Positions 10,563-20,809 of a DNA stretch of 64,000 nt are shown piece after piece (the stretch's first letter is position 1; every line of letters begins with the position of its first letter). A program made the position numbers and the translations under genes. The notes beneath the pieces were generated by a model. The model was not told the DNA's origin and ran no database searches. It saw nothing but the letters and a program-made list of their open reading frames with translations. Source of the DNA: Caulochytrium protostelioides (lineage: Eukaryota > Chytridiomycota > Caulochytriomycetes > Caulochytriales > Caulochytriaceae); the NCBI GenBank assembly GCA_003615045.1, contig ML014205.1:1-64000 (forward strand). The letters run 5' to 3'.

Positions 10563-11102
10563 GCCCGTTGCATGGTCGATCGTGGCGTGACCGGTGAGGC
10601 GAGCGCGGCGAGGCCGTCGCCGGAGCTCTTCCGGGGAGCGTGTAAGGCGCGGCCTGGCAGTCCCAAGACATAAGAGTGCAGCACTCGTGCGCATACATGA
10701 CCCCCGTCGTGGGAGGCGCTGTGCCGAGCGAGTCACTGACGTTGGGGCAGCGGAAGCCGATACGGAAGCCCCATGGCCCAACTAGCCGTTGGGCGTTCAC
10801 CGCGGGCTGATCATGGCCATCGATGACCCTGGATCGCCATCCATTACCGTACCAGACAGCAACCGCGCACACGGACGCGTGCCGTCGCTTGGGCTTCGAC
10901 GCTCCCGCAGCGGTGACCCACCCGTGTCCGCCCGTTCACGGCATTGCTTTCGCATCCGCGGGCCTCCGTCTGACCACGTGATCCGGTTCATGCCGCCGTC
11001 GTCTGCGGTCTCGATTCCGGAAGTGTCCAGCCCGGACGTGCGCCGCCGGCCCCGCGACGCCCACTGGCGGCCCGCGCCTGTCCTACCGCCTGCGCCGCCG
11101 TC

Positions 11103-11145
11103 GCGCCGTCCATCGCGGCGCCGTCCATCGCGGCGCCGTCCATCC
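11103..11145. repeat. 15-bp repeat GCGCCGTCCATCGCG, about 3 units
   Basis: Nearly perfect units are spaced 15 bp apart; the third diverges at its end. It lies in the gene-poor region. Confidence 0.85.
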
Positions 11146-11296
11146 GCCCGGCGATCGGCCCCCCTCGCGTCCCCTTAATACGGCGCCGCCGTCTTGTTGC
11201 GCCGACGCGCCTCGCCTCGGCAGCCGTCCCCGCCACCGCCACGCTCCACGTCGTGCAGGCGGACACGCGGCCGCTCCGATCGCTCCGATCGCTGTG

Positions 11297-11331
11297 GCAC
11301 GACCGGCACGACCGGCACGACCGGCACGACC
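11297..11331. repeat. 10-bp repeat GCACGACCG, 3.5 units
   Basis: Perfect ten-base units (GGCACGACCG) are followed at 11402-11440 by a (CATCCR)n hexamer array and then by GCCGCAGCT units to about 11467. Three different arrays therefore lie within 170 bp. Confidence 0.85.
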
Positions 11332-12423
11332 GCCCGACCCGCCGTGGTCCTTCGGCTCATTCCTGGCGCCGCTGTATGGCCGTCGCATCGGCTTCCGCCG
11401 CATCCACATCCGCATCCACATCCACATCCGCATCCGCATCCGCCGCAGCTGCCGCAGCTGCCGCAGCTACCGCCGGCCGCAGAACGCCTTCCGCGTTCCC
11501 GGTGGTCCCCCTCCCTTCCACCAGCAGGACCGCCCCTCCCCGGCCCACGCCGCGTTCTCGCTTCGGCTTCCGGTGTTTTCCCGTTATTGTGGTGCGTCGC
11601 GAATTTCCCTCGTCCGGCGGCGCATCCCTTCGGATCCGAGGCGAGACCGGTTCAGGTGTCCTGTGGGAAGGCCCGAGCCCGCGCCCGCGCGCAGGCTGCC
11701 TGGCTCGCTGCCGCGCTGATACCACCACGACGGCAAGCGGTGCTGGTCAACGCGGTGGTCCACGTCACGCCAGTGCGAAATTTCATCAACGCTGCTCGCT
11801 GCGCGTCGTGTGCCTGCGCGTGTGCACGTCCCCCCGCTCCGGTGTCCTCTGACGTTTTCTCTTCCCACGTCCTCCCGTCGCTCCTGGGCCGCTGGGTCGC
11901 CGCGGCCACGGTCGGAGCGAGCGTGCCGTCCCCGTCGACGCCCGCCCACGAAAAGGAAAAAGGCCACGAAATTTAATTGGGACGCGGCGCGCACGCCGCC
12001 AGCCTTCATCGCGCCGCCGGTCGGCGGGGTCCCGCCGGCGATTCCCGGTCGCCGACGCCCGTCGGGGTCCTCGGCGAGTGACCGCCCATTGAACGTCATT
12101 GGCGTCCGTGTGGGGGCTTCGGGCGTCCGCTCGCTCGGGTTCGGACGACGCGACGTCTGCCACACCTGCTGCCGTCGCTTCACCGACAGGATACCCTCCG
12201 CCTCCTCCTCCCCCTTCCCGCACGCGAACTCCGTGGCCGTCGCCGCAGCGCGGCATCGCTGCTCCCGTGCGCCTGCGCATCGCTCGCCTCGGCACCCGCA
12301 CGCGCGACGGACGGTCCGACTCGCCGACCTTCCTGCGCCGCTCTGGGTCCTGGCCGGGTCATCCGGTATCCCGCCCGCAGCACCGGCCACCAGAGGCCAC
12401 TCGCCGTCGCGACTCGCTGCGTT

Positions 12424-12490
12424 GCCTGGCCTGGCCTGGCTTCGCTTGGCTGGGCTGGGCTTGGCGTCGCTTGGCTTGGCTTGGCGTCGC
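12424..12490. repeat. CCTGG/CTTGG 5-bp repeat array
   Basis: Runs of CCTGG, CTTGG and CTGGG are interrupted by CGTCG. A second array of the same family lies at 12661-12700. On the opposite strand it resembles the array at 9436-9470. Confidence 0.8.
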
Positions 12491-12983
12491 CGGCTTCCCC
12501 CGTCTCCGCCCTTGCTCGTCCGGTCCGGTCGGTGCCCCGAGCCCCGTGCGCGTGTGCGGGTCACTGCCTTCACACTCCGTCTCCACGCTTGGGTCGCTCC
12601 TTGAACCAAGTCGCAGTTGGTTCGACACGGGGGTCACCGAGTCCTTCATCCGCAGACGTCTTGCCTGGCGTCGCCTGGCCTGGCCTGGGCTGGTCTGGGC
12701 GGGTGTTACGCTTCCAGGCCGTGGGACTTGACCGCATCGCTGGCTTTCCCGTTCTCAGCAACGACGGTCCTCACCGGCACGAGGCGCTCGAGAACATTCG
12801 ACCGAACGTTGTGTCGATTCCATTCCGCTGAATCCACCTGAACCTGGGATTTGCCTGCCGTGGTCTCACGCCCATCGCGTCCCGTCCCTCACCCTCGTCG
12901 TCTCACACGTGCCGTCCCCAGAACTCGGTGGTGTGGTACCGGTGATTAGTTCGCCTTGTTGAGCGGTATCGACCCTCGGCCCT

Positions 12984-13025
12984 CGACCGACCGACCGACC
13001 GACCGACCGACCGACCGACCGACCC
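12984..13025. repeat. (ACCG)n microsatellite
   Basis: About ten perfect tetranucleotide units of CGAC/ACCG. It is the cleanest microsatellite in the gene-poor stretch. Confidence 0.95.
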
Positions 13026-13759
13026 GCCGAGCGACCGCCACGCGCCGTGCCGTGCACCATCCCGTTTATTGACTTGACGCAATTCTCGACCAGGACGGCT
13101 CAGCACCTCTTCTGACACGTCCCGTAACCGCCTCGTCTGGCTGTTCGCCGGCGTCGAGCGTGAAGCGTCGCCTCCACCCCGACGTGGTTCCCCGTCGTGT
13201 CCCGACTCGTCCTACGGCAACGCCGCATGAGGCAACACCACATCGGACATCCGGCAATCCCTCAGGCTCCCATCACGACCCTCCTTGCTTGCCCGCCGTC
13301 GTCCGCGCGCGTCGGCCGCTGTGTTGCTGAGGGCCGACCCCAGCAGACGAGTGATTCACTGTCGCCAGACGGCCCCGTGGTTTCGAGCGATCGCGGGTGC
13401 GATCCGCCCCGATCCCAGCCGATCCGACGTGGTCTGCAGCGACTCATTCGATCGCTTCGCTGCGACCACCGTTGCCGTTGTCGCCGCAACTCTGTGACAC
13501 GCGTTTCCCAATCGCCGCTTCGCCTGCGGGAACTGAGCACGTGACCCCGGGTGGCTGGAGAAACGACGCGGCTCTTGCGCACGGTGCCGCCTCTCGTGTG
13601 GTCCGCCGTCTCCGACGGCTTCTGCCACGGCGTGACGCCGCCGCGCTGATCGGAGGAGTCGCCGCGGTCCTCAGGCTCTGTCTGCCGCTGTCACTGCCCG
13701 GCATCGTCTTTGCTTCCCGCACGGCACCGCGCCGCACGAGCGCCGCTGCCGCCGCCACG

Positions 13760-15928
13760 ATGGACGACGGGTCGCTCGCCACGCCCACCCGCTTCTTGCA
13801 GGAGTGCGCCGACTTTAAGCTCACCCCGGGGCTCGTGACACGGTATGGGTCCGGCGACTACAACCCCTTCGAGGCCTCGTTCGGCGACAAGCCGCACCAC
13901 CCGACCTCGGCGCTCGCGCAGCGCGCGCTCGTCAATGACTCGGAGTCTGACACCGACAACGAGACTGCTACCGGCCGCCGCGGCCACCGCGCGTCGGCCT
14001 CCTTGTCTGTCTCGTCGTCGGCGACGACCAATCCGGTCTCCATCTCTGCGGAAACCGCGATTGCCGGCAGCCGCGGCGCCGACAGCGCCGCGGGCCCCAT
14101 CCCGTCGCCGCCGCCCCCGCCGCCCTTGCCTGCCACGTCCTCCGACCCCATGCTTTCCCAGGCCGCCGCACTCAGCGGCGACCCTCTTTCCCTGCGCTCG
14201 GACTCTGGCGGCTCCGCCTCGCTCTGCCTCTCCTTACCCCTCTCGATCGCCGGCTCGACCCCCATGACCGTGCCCGCCAGCGCCTCGCCCGAAACCCAGC
14301 GCGCGGCCGGCGCTGCCCCGGGAAGCGGCGACGGCACGAGCGCGCATTCCACCCCTCAGACCGACACTGCTGCCGCTGCCGCTGCCGCCGCTGCGGCGGC
14401 TGCCGTTGTCGGCGCCGTGCCTTATGTCCCGAGCACGCTGCTGTCCTCCGTGACGGCGGCTCCGGGTGGTCCCGGCGCCGTGGCGTCGGACCGGCTGAGC
14501 GAGATGATGCCGCATGCGAACCCGCTGACCCGCTACATGGACCCGGCGCTCGCCATGGCGCCGCTGGCGCCGTCCGCCTCGGCCTCCAGTGCCATCAGCC
14601 ACGACCCGCTGCTCCCGCCCTCCCACTCCGGCTCGACCGTCAGTCTCGCCCACTGCTCGAGCAACCAGTCCCTCGGGCCCTTTCCGCACGATTTCGATCC
14701 CGCTGTGCTTCTGCCCGTCTCGGCCGCCGGCCCGGCTTCGGCGACCGCCGGCGGACCTCCGCCGGGAACCGCCCTTCTCGACAACGCGGCTGCTCCATCT
14801 TCCGCGCACTATCTCTATCCGATGGGCCATCCGTCCATGCCGCCGCCGCCGCCGCCAGCGGGTGCTGCCGCGACGGCCGCGGCCCCTGTTCCGGTGGGCG
14901 CACCCATTACGGGGCGTCGGCGCCGCAGCAGCACCAGCAACGCGACCGCGCTTTCCCACATCCAGCACTTCGCGGCTGCCGGCGGCGCGAGCGCCGCGCT
15001 CCCGTATGCCGGGAGCGGCCACGGGGCCCCCTCGGCGCTGCGGCATCCGGCCTTCCCGTCCCTACCTGGCGCCCTGCATCCAAGCCATTCGGCCACAGCC
15101 GCCGTGGCGGCGGCGGCGGCGGCGGCCGCCCTCAGCCCGCGCTCCCGGACCCTCTCGGCTGGGAGCGCGATCCCGCCTTTGCCTGGGACCATGCCCGCCC
15201 CGATGGGCACGACGACCGCGATGACCTCGCTCGGTCTATACCCGCACGCGCACCTGCCGCCGGCGGGCTCGACCTCCGGCTCGGCGACGCATCTCAACAG
15301 CTACGGCACGAGTGAGACGAGCGCGACGCAGTCGCCCGAGCCAATGCCGCCTGCGCTGCGCCACGGTGGCGGTGACGGCGTCGGTGCCAGCGGGAGTATG
15401 CGCTCCGCCTCGCCGACCGATCTGGTGTCGGACCTGAATGGCGACGCCGCGCGGCGGTCACGGCGACGCAGCAGCTCGGCCACGATCACTCCGGGCCGCA
15501 CGCGGACGCGCACACGGACCAATTCGAGTACGACGGTCAGCGGCTCGGTCAACGGCGGCGGCGACGGCGCGTCGGAGTATGGCGGCGACCGTGACCGGGA
15601 CAACGACGCCGACGACGCCGACCTCGACCCCGAAGCGAAGCGGCGGCGCTTTCTGGAGCGCAACCGCATTGCTGCGTCGCGGTGCCGCCAAAAGAAGAAG
15701 GCGTGGATGGCCGATCTGGAGCAGCGCGCGCATGATATAGGCCGCAAGAACGACCAGCTTCAGGATCTGGTCGGGATGCTCCGGCAAGAGATCGAGGTGC
15801 TGCGCGGTCAGGTGCTGCTGCATACCGACTGCGCATGCGACTGTGGCAACGCCGCCAAGCGGCTGCAGCAGTCCCTGAGCGCGGCTCGCGCGGACGCGCA
15901 TCCATCGCAACACACCAGCATGTCGTAA
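13760..15928 (+). CDS. atf1: Atf1/CREB-type bZIP transcription factor
   Basis: The 722-residue protein has a C-terminal bZIP domain at about residues 620-690. The basic region RNRIAASRCRQKKKAW carries the N-x2-A-A-x2-C-R signature of the ATF/CREB class. A leucine/hydrophobic heptad zipper follows (LEQRAHDIGRKNDQLQDLV...). The Cys-rich tail (CACDC) resembles the segment after the zipper in Atf1/Atf2 proteins. Near the N-terminus LTPGLVTRYGSGDYNPFEASFG resembles the N-terminal NPFExSF motif of fungal Atf1/AtfA, which are stress-MAPK-controlled activators. The 580 residues between are Ser/Pro/Ala-rich, with Ala runs and SP/TP sites that could be MAPK targets. The ATG at 13760 was chosen because it is the first in frame, though the frame stays open for 363 nt upstream without an ATG. 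Fanzor remnant B begins 156 bp after the stop. Confidence 0.85.
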   Translation: MDDGSLATPTRFLQECADFKLTPGLVTRYGSGDYNPFEASFGDKPHHPTSALAQRALVNDSESDTDNETATGRRGHRASASLSVSSSATTNPVSISAETAIAGSRGADSAAGPIPSPPPPPPLPATSSDPMLSQAAALSGDPLSLRSDSGGSASLCLSLPLSIAGSTPMTVPASASPETQRAAGAAPGSGDGTSAHSTPQTDTAAAAAAAAAAAAVVGAVPYVPSTLLSSVTAAPGGPGAVASDRLSEMMPHANPLTRYMDPALAMAPLAPSASASSAISHDPLLPPSHSGSTVSLAHCSSNQSLGPFPHDFDPAVLLPVSAAGPASATAGGPPPGTALLDNAAAPSSAHYLYPMGHPSMPPPPPPAGAAATAAAPVPVGAPITGRRRRSSTSNATALSHIQHFAAAGGASAALPYAGSGHGAPSALRHPAFPSLPGALHPSHSATAAVAAAAAAAALSPRSRTLSAGSAIPPLPGTMPAPMGTTTAMTSLGLYPHAHLPPAGSTSGSATHLNSYGTSETSATQSPEPMPPALRHGGGDGVGASGSMRSASPTDLVSDLNGDAARRSRRRSSSATITPGRTRTRTRTNSSTTVSGSVNGGGDGASEYGGDRDRDNDADDADLDPEAKRRRFLERNRIAASRCRQKKKAWMADLEQRAHDIGRKNDQLQDLVGMLRQEIEVLRGQVLLHTDCACDCGNAAKRLQQSLSAARADAHPSQHTSMS

Positions 15929-16084
15929 GTGACCGCGACCGCCTGCAACTCTCTGCCGGTCCGCCTTTGAACCCCTGACGGGTCTACCAGGCTGCCACTG
16001 TTTTTTCTTTTTTTTTCTTTTATACCTCATTGTCTATTTATCTTTTTTTAATGAACACACGTGACCACGTGTGCTTATATATAT

Positions 16085-16500
16085 AGGCCCAACCTGACCT
16101 GACGCAAACGCCATGCCCTCCGTGGGGCCCTCCGTGGGGCCCTCCAGGGGTCACAGAGGCAGTAGCGCCTTCCGTTCATCGGTCGGATGAGCTTGCCGAC
16201 CACGGGCCGCCGCGGATCTTGCCCGGGGTTGCAGCACCACGCTATCGGTCTGTCGGGTCATGCCAGACGACGTCGGATGGTCAACGCGGCATGGAGACCG
16301 CGGTTCACCAACTTGCCGTTCATGGCTTCTGGCGCCGGCGTTGACCGGGGTTCAGGACCACATTCATCTAGGCCTACACCCGGGTGCTGCAGACCGGGTT
16401 GACCGGCGTCGGCGCGGTCGAGCGGGCGCCCGCCCAGGATGCGGGAGAGATCGGCACGGCCGTCAGGTGCGAGGCAGATGCACCGCGTCTCGTGTTGGCG
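16085..16500 (-). mobile_element. Fanzor/TnpB-like element remnant, copy B
   Basis: Copy B is nearly identical to copy A from about 16150 to 16425. It begins at the same AGGCCC terminus, 156 bp beyond the bZIP stop codon. The minus-strand frame (16258-16503) reads CGPEPRSTPAPEA, then NGKLVNRGLHAALTIRRRLA and a stop. As in copy A the RuvC-III Asp codon is GGT (16297-16299). Only one unit of the 54-bp minisatellite is present, followed by a segment shared with copy D (GCACGGCCGTCAGGT). The terminal CCCTCCGTGGGG segment is triplicated here (about 16117-16151). No RuvC-I or RuvC-II coding region remains, so it is a non-coding relic. Confidence 0.6.
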
Positions 16501-18033
16501 CAAACCGTTTTTTTCATGTCGCTGACCCTCGATCGTCCACTCCGTTTCAGTTGCTGTTTACGCCTTTGGCGGTGTGGGCGTTCTGCGGGACTTGATAGTA
16601 GAAGGCCCGCATTGGAAGGGCCGTAGCGCCCGTGGCCGCCGTCGCGGCCGTGGTCGTCTTGCACAGTGCGACTTGGCGCGAGGCGTGGTGCGGATGGCGG
16701 GTGGCGCAGTCGACGGTGGCGCAGTCGACCGCGGCGGCGTCGGCCGAAGCGGCGTCGGCCGAAGCGGGACGGGCGCTGCGACGCTGGGGGGCCACGCGCC
16801 ACCCTGGCGAGCCGACGCGCGTCGCGGCGTCAAGGTCTGCCCGGTTGCCGTGGCGGCCGCCGCAACGGAAGGAGGCGGGTGGGCGGACGGTGCGCCGTAT
16901 ACTTGCCGTCCCGCGACCGGCATCAGCGTCGACATCGACATCGGCATCAGCGGCGGCGGCGGCGGCATCGTGCCGTGCGTCGGCTACCGCCGCTCGCGGC
17001 GCGGCGCGGCCTGCCGCGAAACGAACCCTCGCAGGCGGCGGCGGGGTCGGTGGCGGCGGCGGGACGGAGGCTGAAGGGCTCCATGTGGGTCCCAATGTGC
17101 GTCCGACCATACGACGGTCGGAGGTGGGTGGTCGGACGATTGACGATGCCGGCTGAGACTTGCTGCCTCTCCGTCAGGTCATCCGTCAGGTAATCCCGAG
17201 CGTGTTCCTGGGAACACCGCGCTGCTGCTGCGTCGACTGCTGCCGCCTGCCGCCCGGTCTGCCGGTCTCCGCTTGTGGCGCGTCGTAACCCCCTCTCCCG
17301 TGGGCCGCCGGATCCTAGCTCCAAGACGGGCTGTTCTCAGACGGGTGCCGTCTCCCGCCTTTTCTGTTTTTTTGTTCATACTTGGCGAGAACGCCCGTGG
17401 TCGTCTACGCTACGGCGACGCCTCCGACCTCCGCTTCGCCCAGCGACGTCTGTCGTCGACGACACGGACGTGCCGCAATAGCATTGCTGCTTTCGGCCAT
17501 CTTCCCTCGACCCCGCCGTCGCGATCGTGCAGGACATCGCACGACACGACCGCTGTCGGCGACTGCGCCGCTGCCGGTCTCATCCAGCGCGTCCGCCGCC
17601 GCCCGCAATTCTACGACGCGCACGCGGCTCCGTCGCCGTCTACCCTTCGGGTTGTGATCGAAGCGTTGGTCGTTGAGTGAGTGCCTGCAGCTTTCGTGAT
17701 CCTACCGCCCTCATTGCTGCACCTAACGCCGCTGCCGAGACCGCGGCCATCACGGCTGCTGCTGCTGCTACTGCTACTGCCAGTCTTCAATCGGGTCCGC
17801 CACCGCCGCCGTCGCGGCCGCCGCCCTCTCTCGTCGTGACTTTGCTGACGCGCTGCGTGGGATCGGAGCCCCCGCATTTGACCCGATCGCCCCTTCAGCC
17901 ACGTGCGCGCCTTGCGGCGGGGGCGGCCACCACCGCAACCGCGACCGCGACTGCGACCGCGACTGCGACCGCGACGACCGCCTCTGCAGCAACGGCCACT
18001 GGCCAAGGCGTCCGCGGCGTCCGCTGACGCGCC
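16501..18033. other. Intergenic region upstream of SNF4
   Basis: These 1.5 kb hold several overlapping GC-rich open frames in all frames, none recognisable. Small direct repeats occur at about 16705-16775 (GGTGGCGCAGTCGAC twice, CGGCGTCGGCCGAAG twice). A hexamer-based CGACYG repeat lies at about 17938-17982, just before the SNF4 start. I see no RNA gene. Confidence 0.5.
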
Positions 18034-20382
18034 ATGGCCTCGGAAGGCCCGGGCCTCGATGCCACGGGCCTCCCGCCGCCGCCCCATCCCGCGCCGCTGG
18101 ACGCCGTCGCTCACGTCCACCCGCCCCCGCAAGCTCATGCGTATGCCGCTCATCCATCGCCACCGCGCGCCGACCACGACCACGGCCGCAATCATGGCCA
18201 CGACCACGACCACGATCCGCACGCGGGCTCGGCCGCGGCGTTCTCCGCCTCCCATGCGCCAGCGCCGTTCCAGCCCCGACCGCCGTCCCACCCGCATCCG
18301 CCATTAAATCACAACGGCAGCGGCGGCCATGATGGCGTCCATGGTGGACTCATGCCGAGGTCCGGCGCCGCCGCATCGAGTGAAAGCTCGACCCCTGCGG
18401 ACGGCACCAGCGCCGGCACCGGCACCGGCACCGGCACCGGCACTGGCGGCGGCACTGGCGGCGGCGGCGGCGGCGCGCATGGCCGCCACTCGCCGTACGG
18501 GATGCCCATGTCGCCACCCGTGCCGTCTGTGGGGATGCCGGCCCTGGACCACATGATTCCGACAGCAGCAGCGGCGGCGGTCGCGCCGCTCGTGATTGAC
18601 GGCTACCAGCCCGTGATGCTACGCGCCCTGTGCCAGCACACGGCATACGATGTGATGCCCGATAGCCAGAAGCTCATTATCTTCGATAGCCATCTATTGG
18701 TCAAGAAGAGCCTGGCGGCGCTGCTGCAGCACCGTTTGCAGGCGGCGCCCATCTTCCATACCGCGTCAGGTGTGTTTGTGGGTATGCTGACGGTGACAGA
18801 CTTCATCCACCTGATTATCTACTACTCGAGCCAGATCGTGGACCGCATGGATCCCGAGGGCCAGCCCCTGGCGCCGGTGCCGCCGCCGACGGCCGAGGAG
18901 CTGGAGCGCTTGACGCTGGAGACGCTGCGCGACATCGAGGCCCGCATGGGCGTGCTCCAGTCGCAGACCTATACGATCTCGCCCGCCGACTCGTTGCATA
19001 CCGCGGTCCGGCTCCTGCTCGACTGCCGTCTGCACCGTCTGCCCATCGTGGCGCGCGGCCTGCCGCAACCACCGCTGCCCCCCGACGCGCCGCATTACGC
19101 GCCGTCGCCCGCCGCCGTGCCTATGCCGCCGACGCACCCGGGAATGCCGCCGCCGTCGCTAGAACCGACCGCCGTCATATCAATCGTCAGCCAATACCGC
19201 ATTCTCAAGTTCCTCGCGACGCACTACTTGGACCACCCACACCTTGATATCCCGTTGGGCCAGCTCGACCTGGGCACGTTTGCCGACCGCCACGGCCCAC
19301 TCATCTCAACGACCCTCGACGCGCCACTCATCCACGTGCTGCATCAGTTTATCGCCCACGGCATCTCTGCCGTGCCGGTTATTGATCACCACGGCAACGT
19401 GATCGACGTCTACGAGAAGTACGACGTGCTCATGCTTGCCCGCGAAGGCGCCTACTACGACCTCGAGATGCCCATCCAGGAAGCTCTCTCCAAGCGATCT
19501 CCCGTCTTCGAGGGCGTTCATACATGCACCCGCGAAGATTCGCTGCGCTCGCTCATGGTCGCCTTGCGCCAGCATCCTGTGCACCGCTTCGTCGTCCTCG
19601 ACCATCGCATTGCGCCCCCGCCCTCCTCGGCGACGGCAGCGACAGCGACGACCACCGATCAGAATTCCGCCGGCCATGCGTCTACCGGCGATACGTCCGC
19701 GGCAGCGCCCCCTGGGGACGCCGTGGACGCCGTGGACGCCGTGGACGCCGACGCCGATGCGCTCCTGGACCAGCGCCTTATCGGCCTTGTCTCCCTCAGC
19801 GACGTCCTGCGCTACGTCTCGACCTGGCCGCCGCCGCCGCTGGTCCCGCTCGAGATGCAGAAGATGGCGCCCTTCCGCAGCGCCACCACCGCGCTGTCGC
19901 CGCTCACGCTGCCTGTGACGCCGGCGCACGGTGAGCCGTCGGCCGCCGCTGCTGCCGCCGCCGCCGCCGATGGCTCCGATCCCGGCCTGGTGTCCGCCGC
20001 GCTGTTGACCGCCCTCGCGGAGCGACAAGCCAGCGCCGAGTCGGCGCCTACCGCCCTCGGCGCCATGGACATTGTGCCGCCGGGCTCGCCGACCGTCGCG
20101 TGGCCCCGCGCGGCGGACCCCGCCGGTTCCGCCGCCCTTACCGCTACCGGCCCCGCCGAGGACGCCAGCGACCTGAAGCCCCTGAGCGGCGCGTTCCCGC
20201 CGGCCGCCCTCTCGACAGCGTCAGCGATGCCGCGCAGCGTCGACTTGCTGATGAATGACCGGTCCCTCGCGGTCGCCGGCGACCCGCTGTCGGCGGCGAC
20301 ACGGTCCGACGCCTCAGCGCTGTCGGACATGGCGCTGACGGGAGCGTCGATGGATTCGGCGGCCTCGGCCGGGTTGCGGTGA
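18034..20382 (+). CDS. SNF4: SNF4/AMPK gamma subunit with four CBS repeats
   Basis: This is the nucleotide-sensing gamma subunit of the SNF1/AMPK kinase, which regulates carbon and energy metabolism in cytosol and nucleus. After about 190 low-complexity residues (His/Pro-rich, then a (GT)n run) the conserved core starts near residue 190. CBS1 contains LVKKSLAALLQHRLQAAPIF and GMLTVTDFIHLIIYY, the latter a hallmark of Snf4. CBS2 includes DCRLHRLPIV, CBS3 ISAVPVIDHHGNVIDVYEKYD, and CBS4 HPVHRFVVLD, a low-complexity insert of about 45 residues, then LIGLVSLSDVL. The Ala/Ser-rich C-terminal tail of about 180 residues is not typical. At 782 residues it is more than twice yeast Snf4 (322), entirely through the extensions and the CBS4 insert. 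The start is the first ATG, in a single exon. Confidence 0.92.
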   Translation: MASEGPGLDATGLPPPPHPAPLDAVAHVHPPPQAHAYAAHPSPPRADHDHGRNHGHDHDHDPHAGSAAAFSASHAPAPFQPRPPSHPHPPLNHNGSGGHDGVHGGLMPRSGAAASSESSTPADGTSAGTGTGTGTGTGGGTGGGGGGAHGRHSPYGMPMSPPVPSVGMPALDHMIPTAAAAAVAPLVIDGYQPVMLRALCQHTAYDVMPDSQKLIIFDSHLLVKKSLAALLQHRLQAAPIFHTASGVFVGMLTVTDFIHLIIYYSSQIVDRMDPEGQPLAPVPPPTAEELERLTLETLRDIEARMGVLQSQTYTISPADSLHTAVRLLLDCRLHRLPIVARGLPQPPLPPDAPHYAPSPAAVPMPPTHPGMPPPSLEPTAVISIVSQYRILKFLATHYLDHPHLDIPLGQLDLGTFADRHGPLISTTLDAPLIHVLHQFIAHGISAVPVIDHHGNVIDVYEKYDVLMLAREGAYYDLEMPIQEALSKRSPVFEGVHTCTREDSLRSLMVALRQHPVHRFVVLDHRIAPPPSSATAATATTTDQNSAGHASTGDTSAAAPPGDAVDAVDAVDADADALLDQRLIGLVSLSDVLRYVSTWPPPPLVPLEMQKMAPFRSATTALSPLTLPVTPAHGEPSAAAAAAAAADGSDPGLVSAALLTALAERQASAESAPTALGAMDIVPPGSPTVAWPRAADPAGSAALTATGPAEDASDLKPLSGAFPPAALSTASAMPRSVDLLMNDRSLAVAGDPLSAATRSDASALSDMALTGASMDSAASAGLR

Positions 20383-20809
20383 GCCTGGCCGCCCGTGGCT
20401 GGCCCCCGGGGGAGACGGCAGCGTCACCCGGCTCGCATGCGACGCCCGCGGAATGATGGAGATCACCACTCCCAATGCCTGTCGCGCTTCCGTCTTCGTC
20501 GGCCTCATACCCACACGTCCTTACCCACGCGTTTCCGTCCAAGCAGCAGATTGTTGCTTCGTGGCGTCGATCCCCCCAAGAAACTGCGACGATGGGGAGC
20601 AGGCGGTTATCAGATAGAAAGAGGAAAAAAAAGGGAGGGAAACAAGCAAAAAAAGAAAAAGAACATGTGGGTGAGAGGGGTCAGAGACGCGTCAAGAACC
20701 GCTGAAAAGAAACGAGCAACGCATGGGAAAACGGCATTCAGGCCAGAGCAAAAGATCCTCGCCAGTCAGGCGCCGGCCCATGGTCTGCTCATGGCGTTCG
20801 AGCAACCAT
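20383..20809. other. Convergent intergenic region SNF4/gamma-COP
   Basis: These 427 bp lie between two converging stop codons. A purine-rich block (about 20618-20720, AAAAAGGG and AAAAAGAAAAAG) should contribute to the 3' UTRs and polyadenylation signals. No gene is seen. Confidence 0.55.

Larger units (their letters stand above)
9263..13759. other. 4.5-kb gene-poor region rich in short tandem repeats
   Basis: Open frames here overlap in several frames on both strands and give only Arg/Ala/Pro-rich translations with no family resemblance, as expected from GC-rich non-coding DNA. Instead the region holds at least ten different short tandem arrays, listed separately. The right end (about 13400-13759) must include the 5' UTR and promoter of the bZIP gene. 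I see no tRNA or rRNA. Confidence 0.55.

Noticed and set aside
11584-12609. 341-residue minus-strand frame and overlapping 260-residue plus-strand frames in the gene-poor region
   Set aside because: Mutually overlapping, Arg/Pro/Ala-rich and partly made of tandem repeats; no recognisable domain.
15969-16084. T-rich stretch and TATATATATA after the bZIP gene as a possible promoter
   Set aside because: It lies in the 3' flank of the gene, next to element copy B, with no gene starting downstream; it is more likely 3' UTR or polyadenylation sequence.
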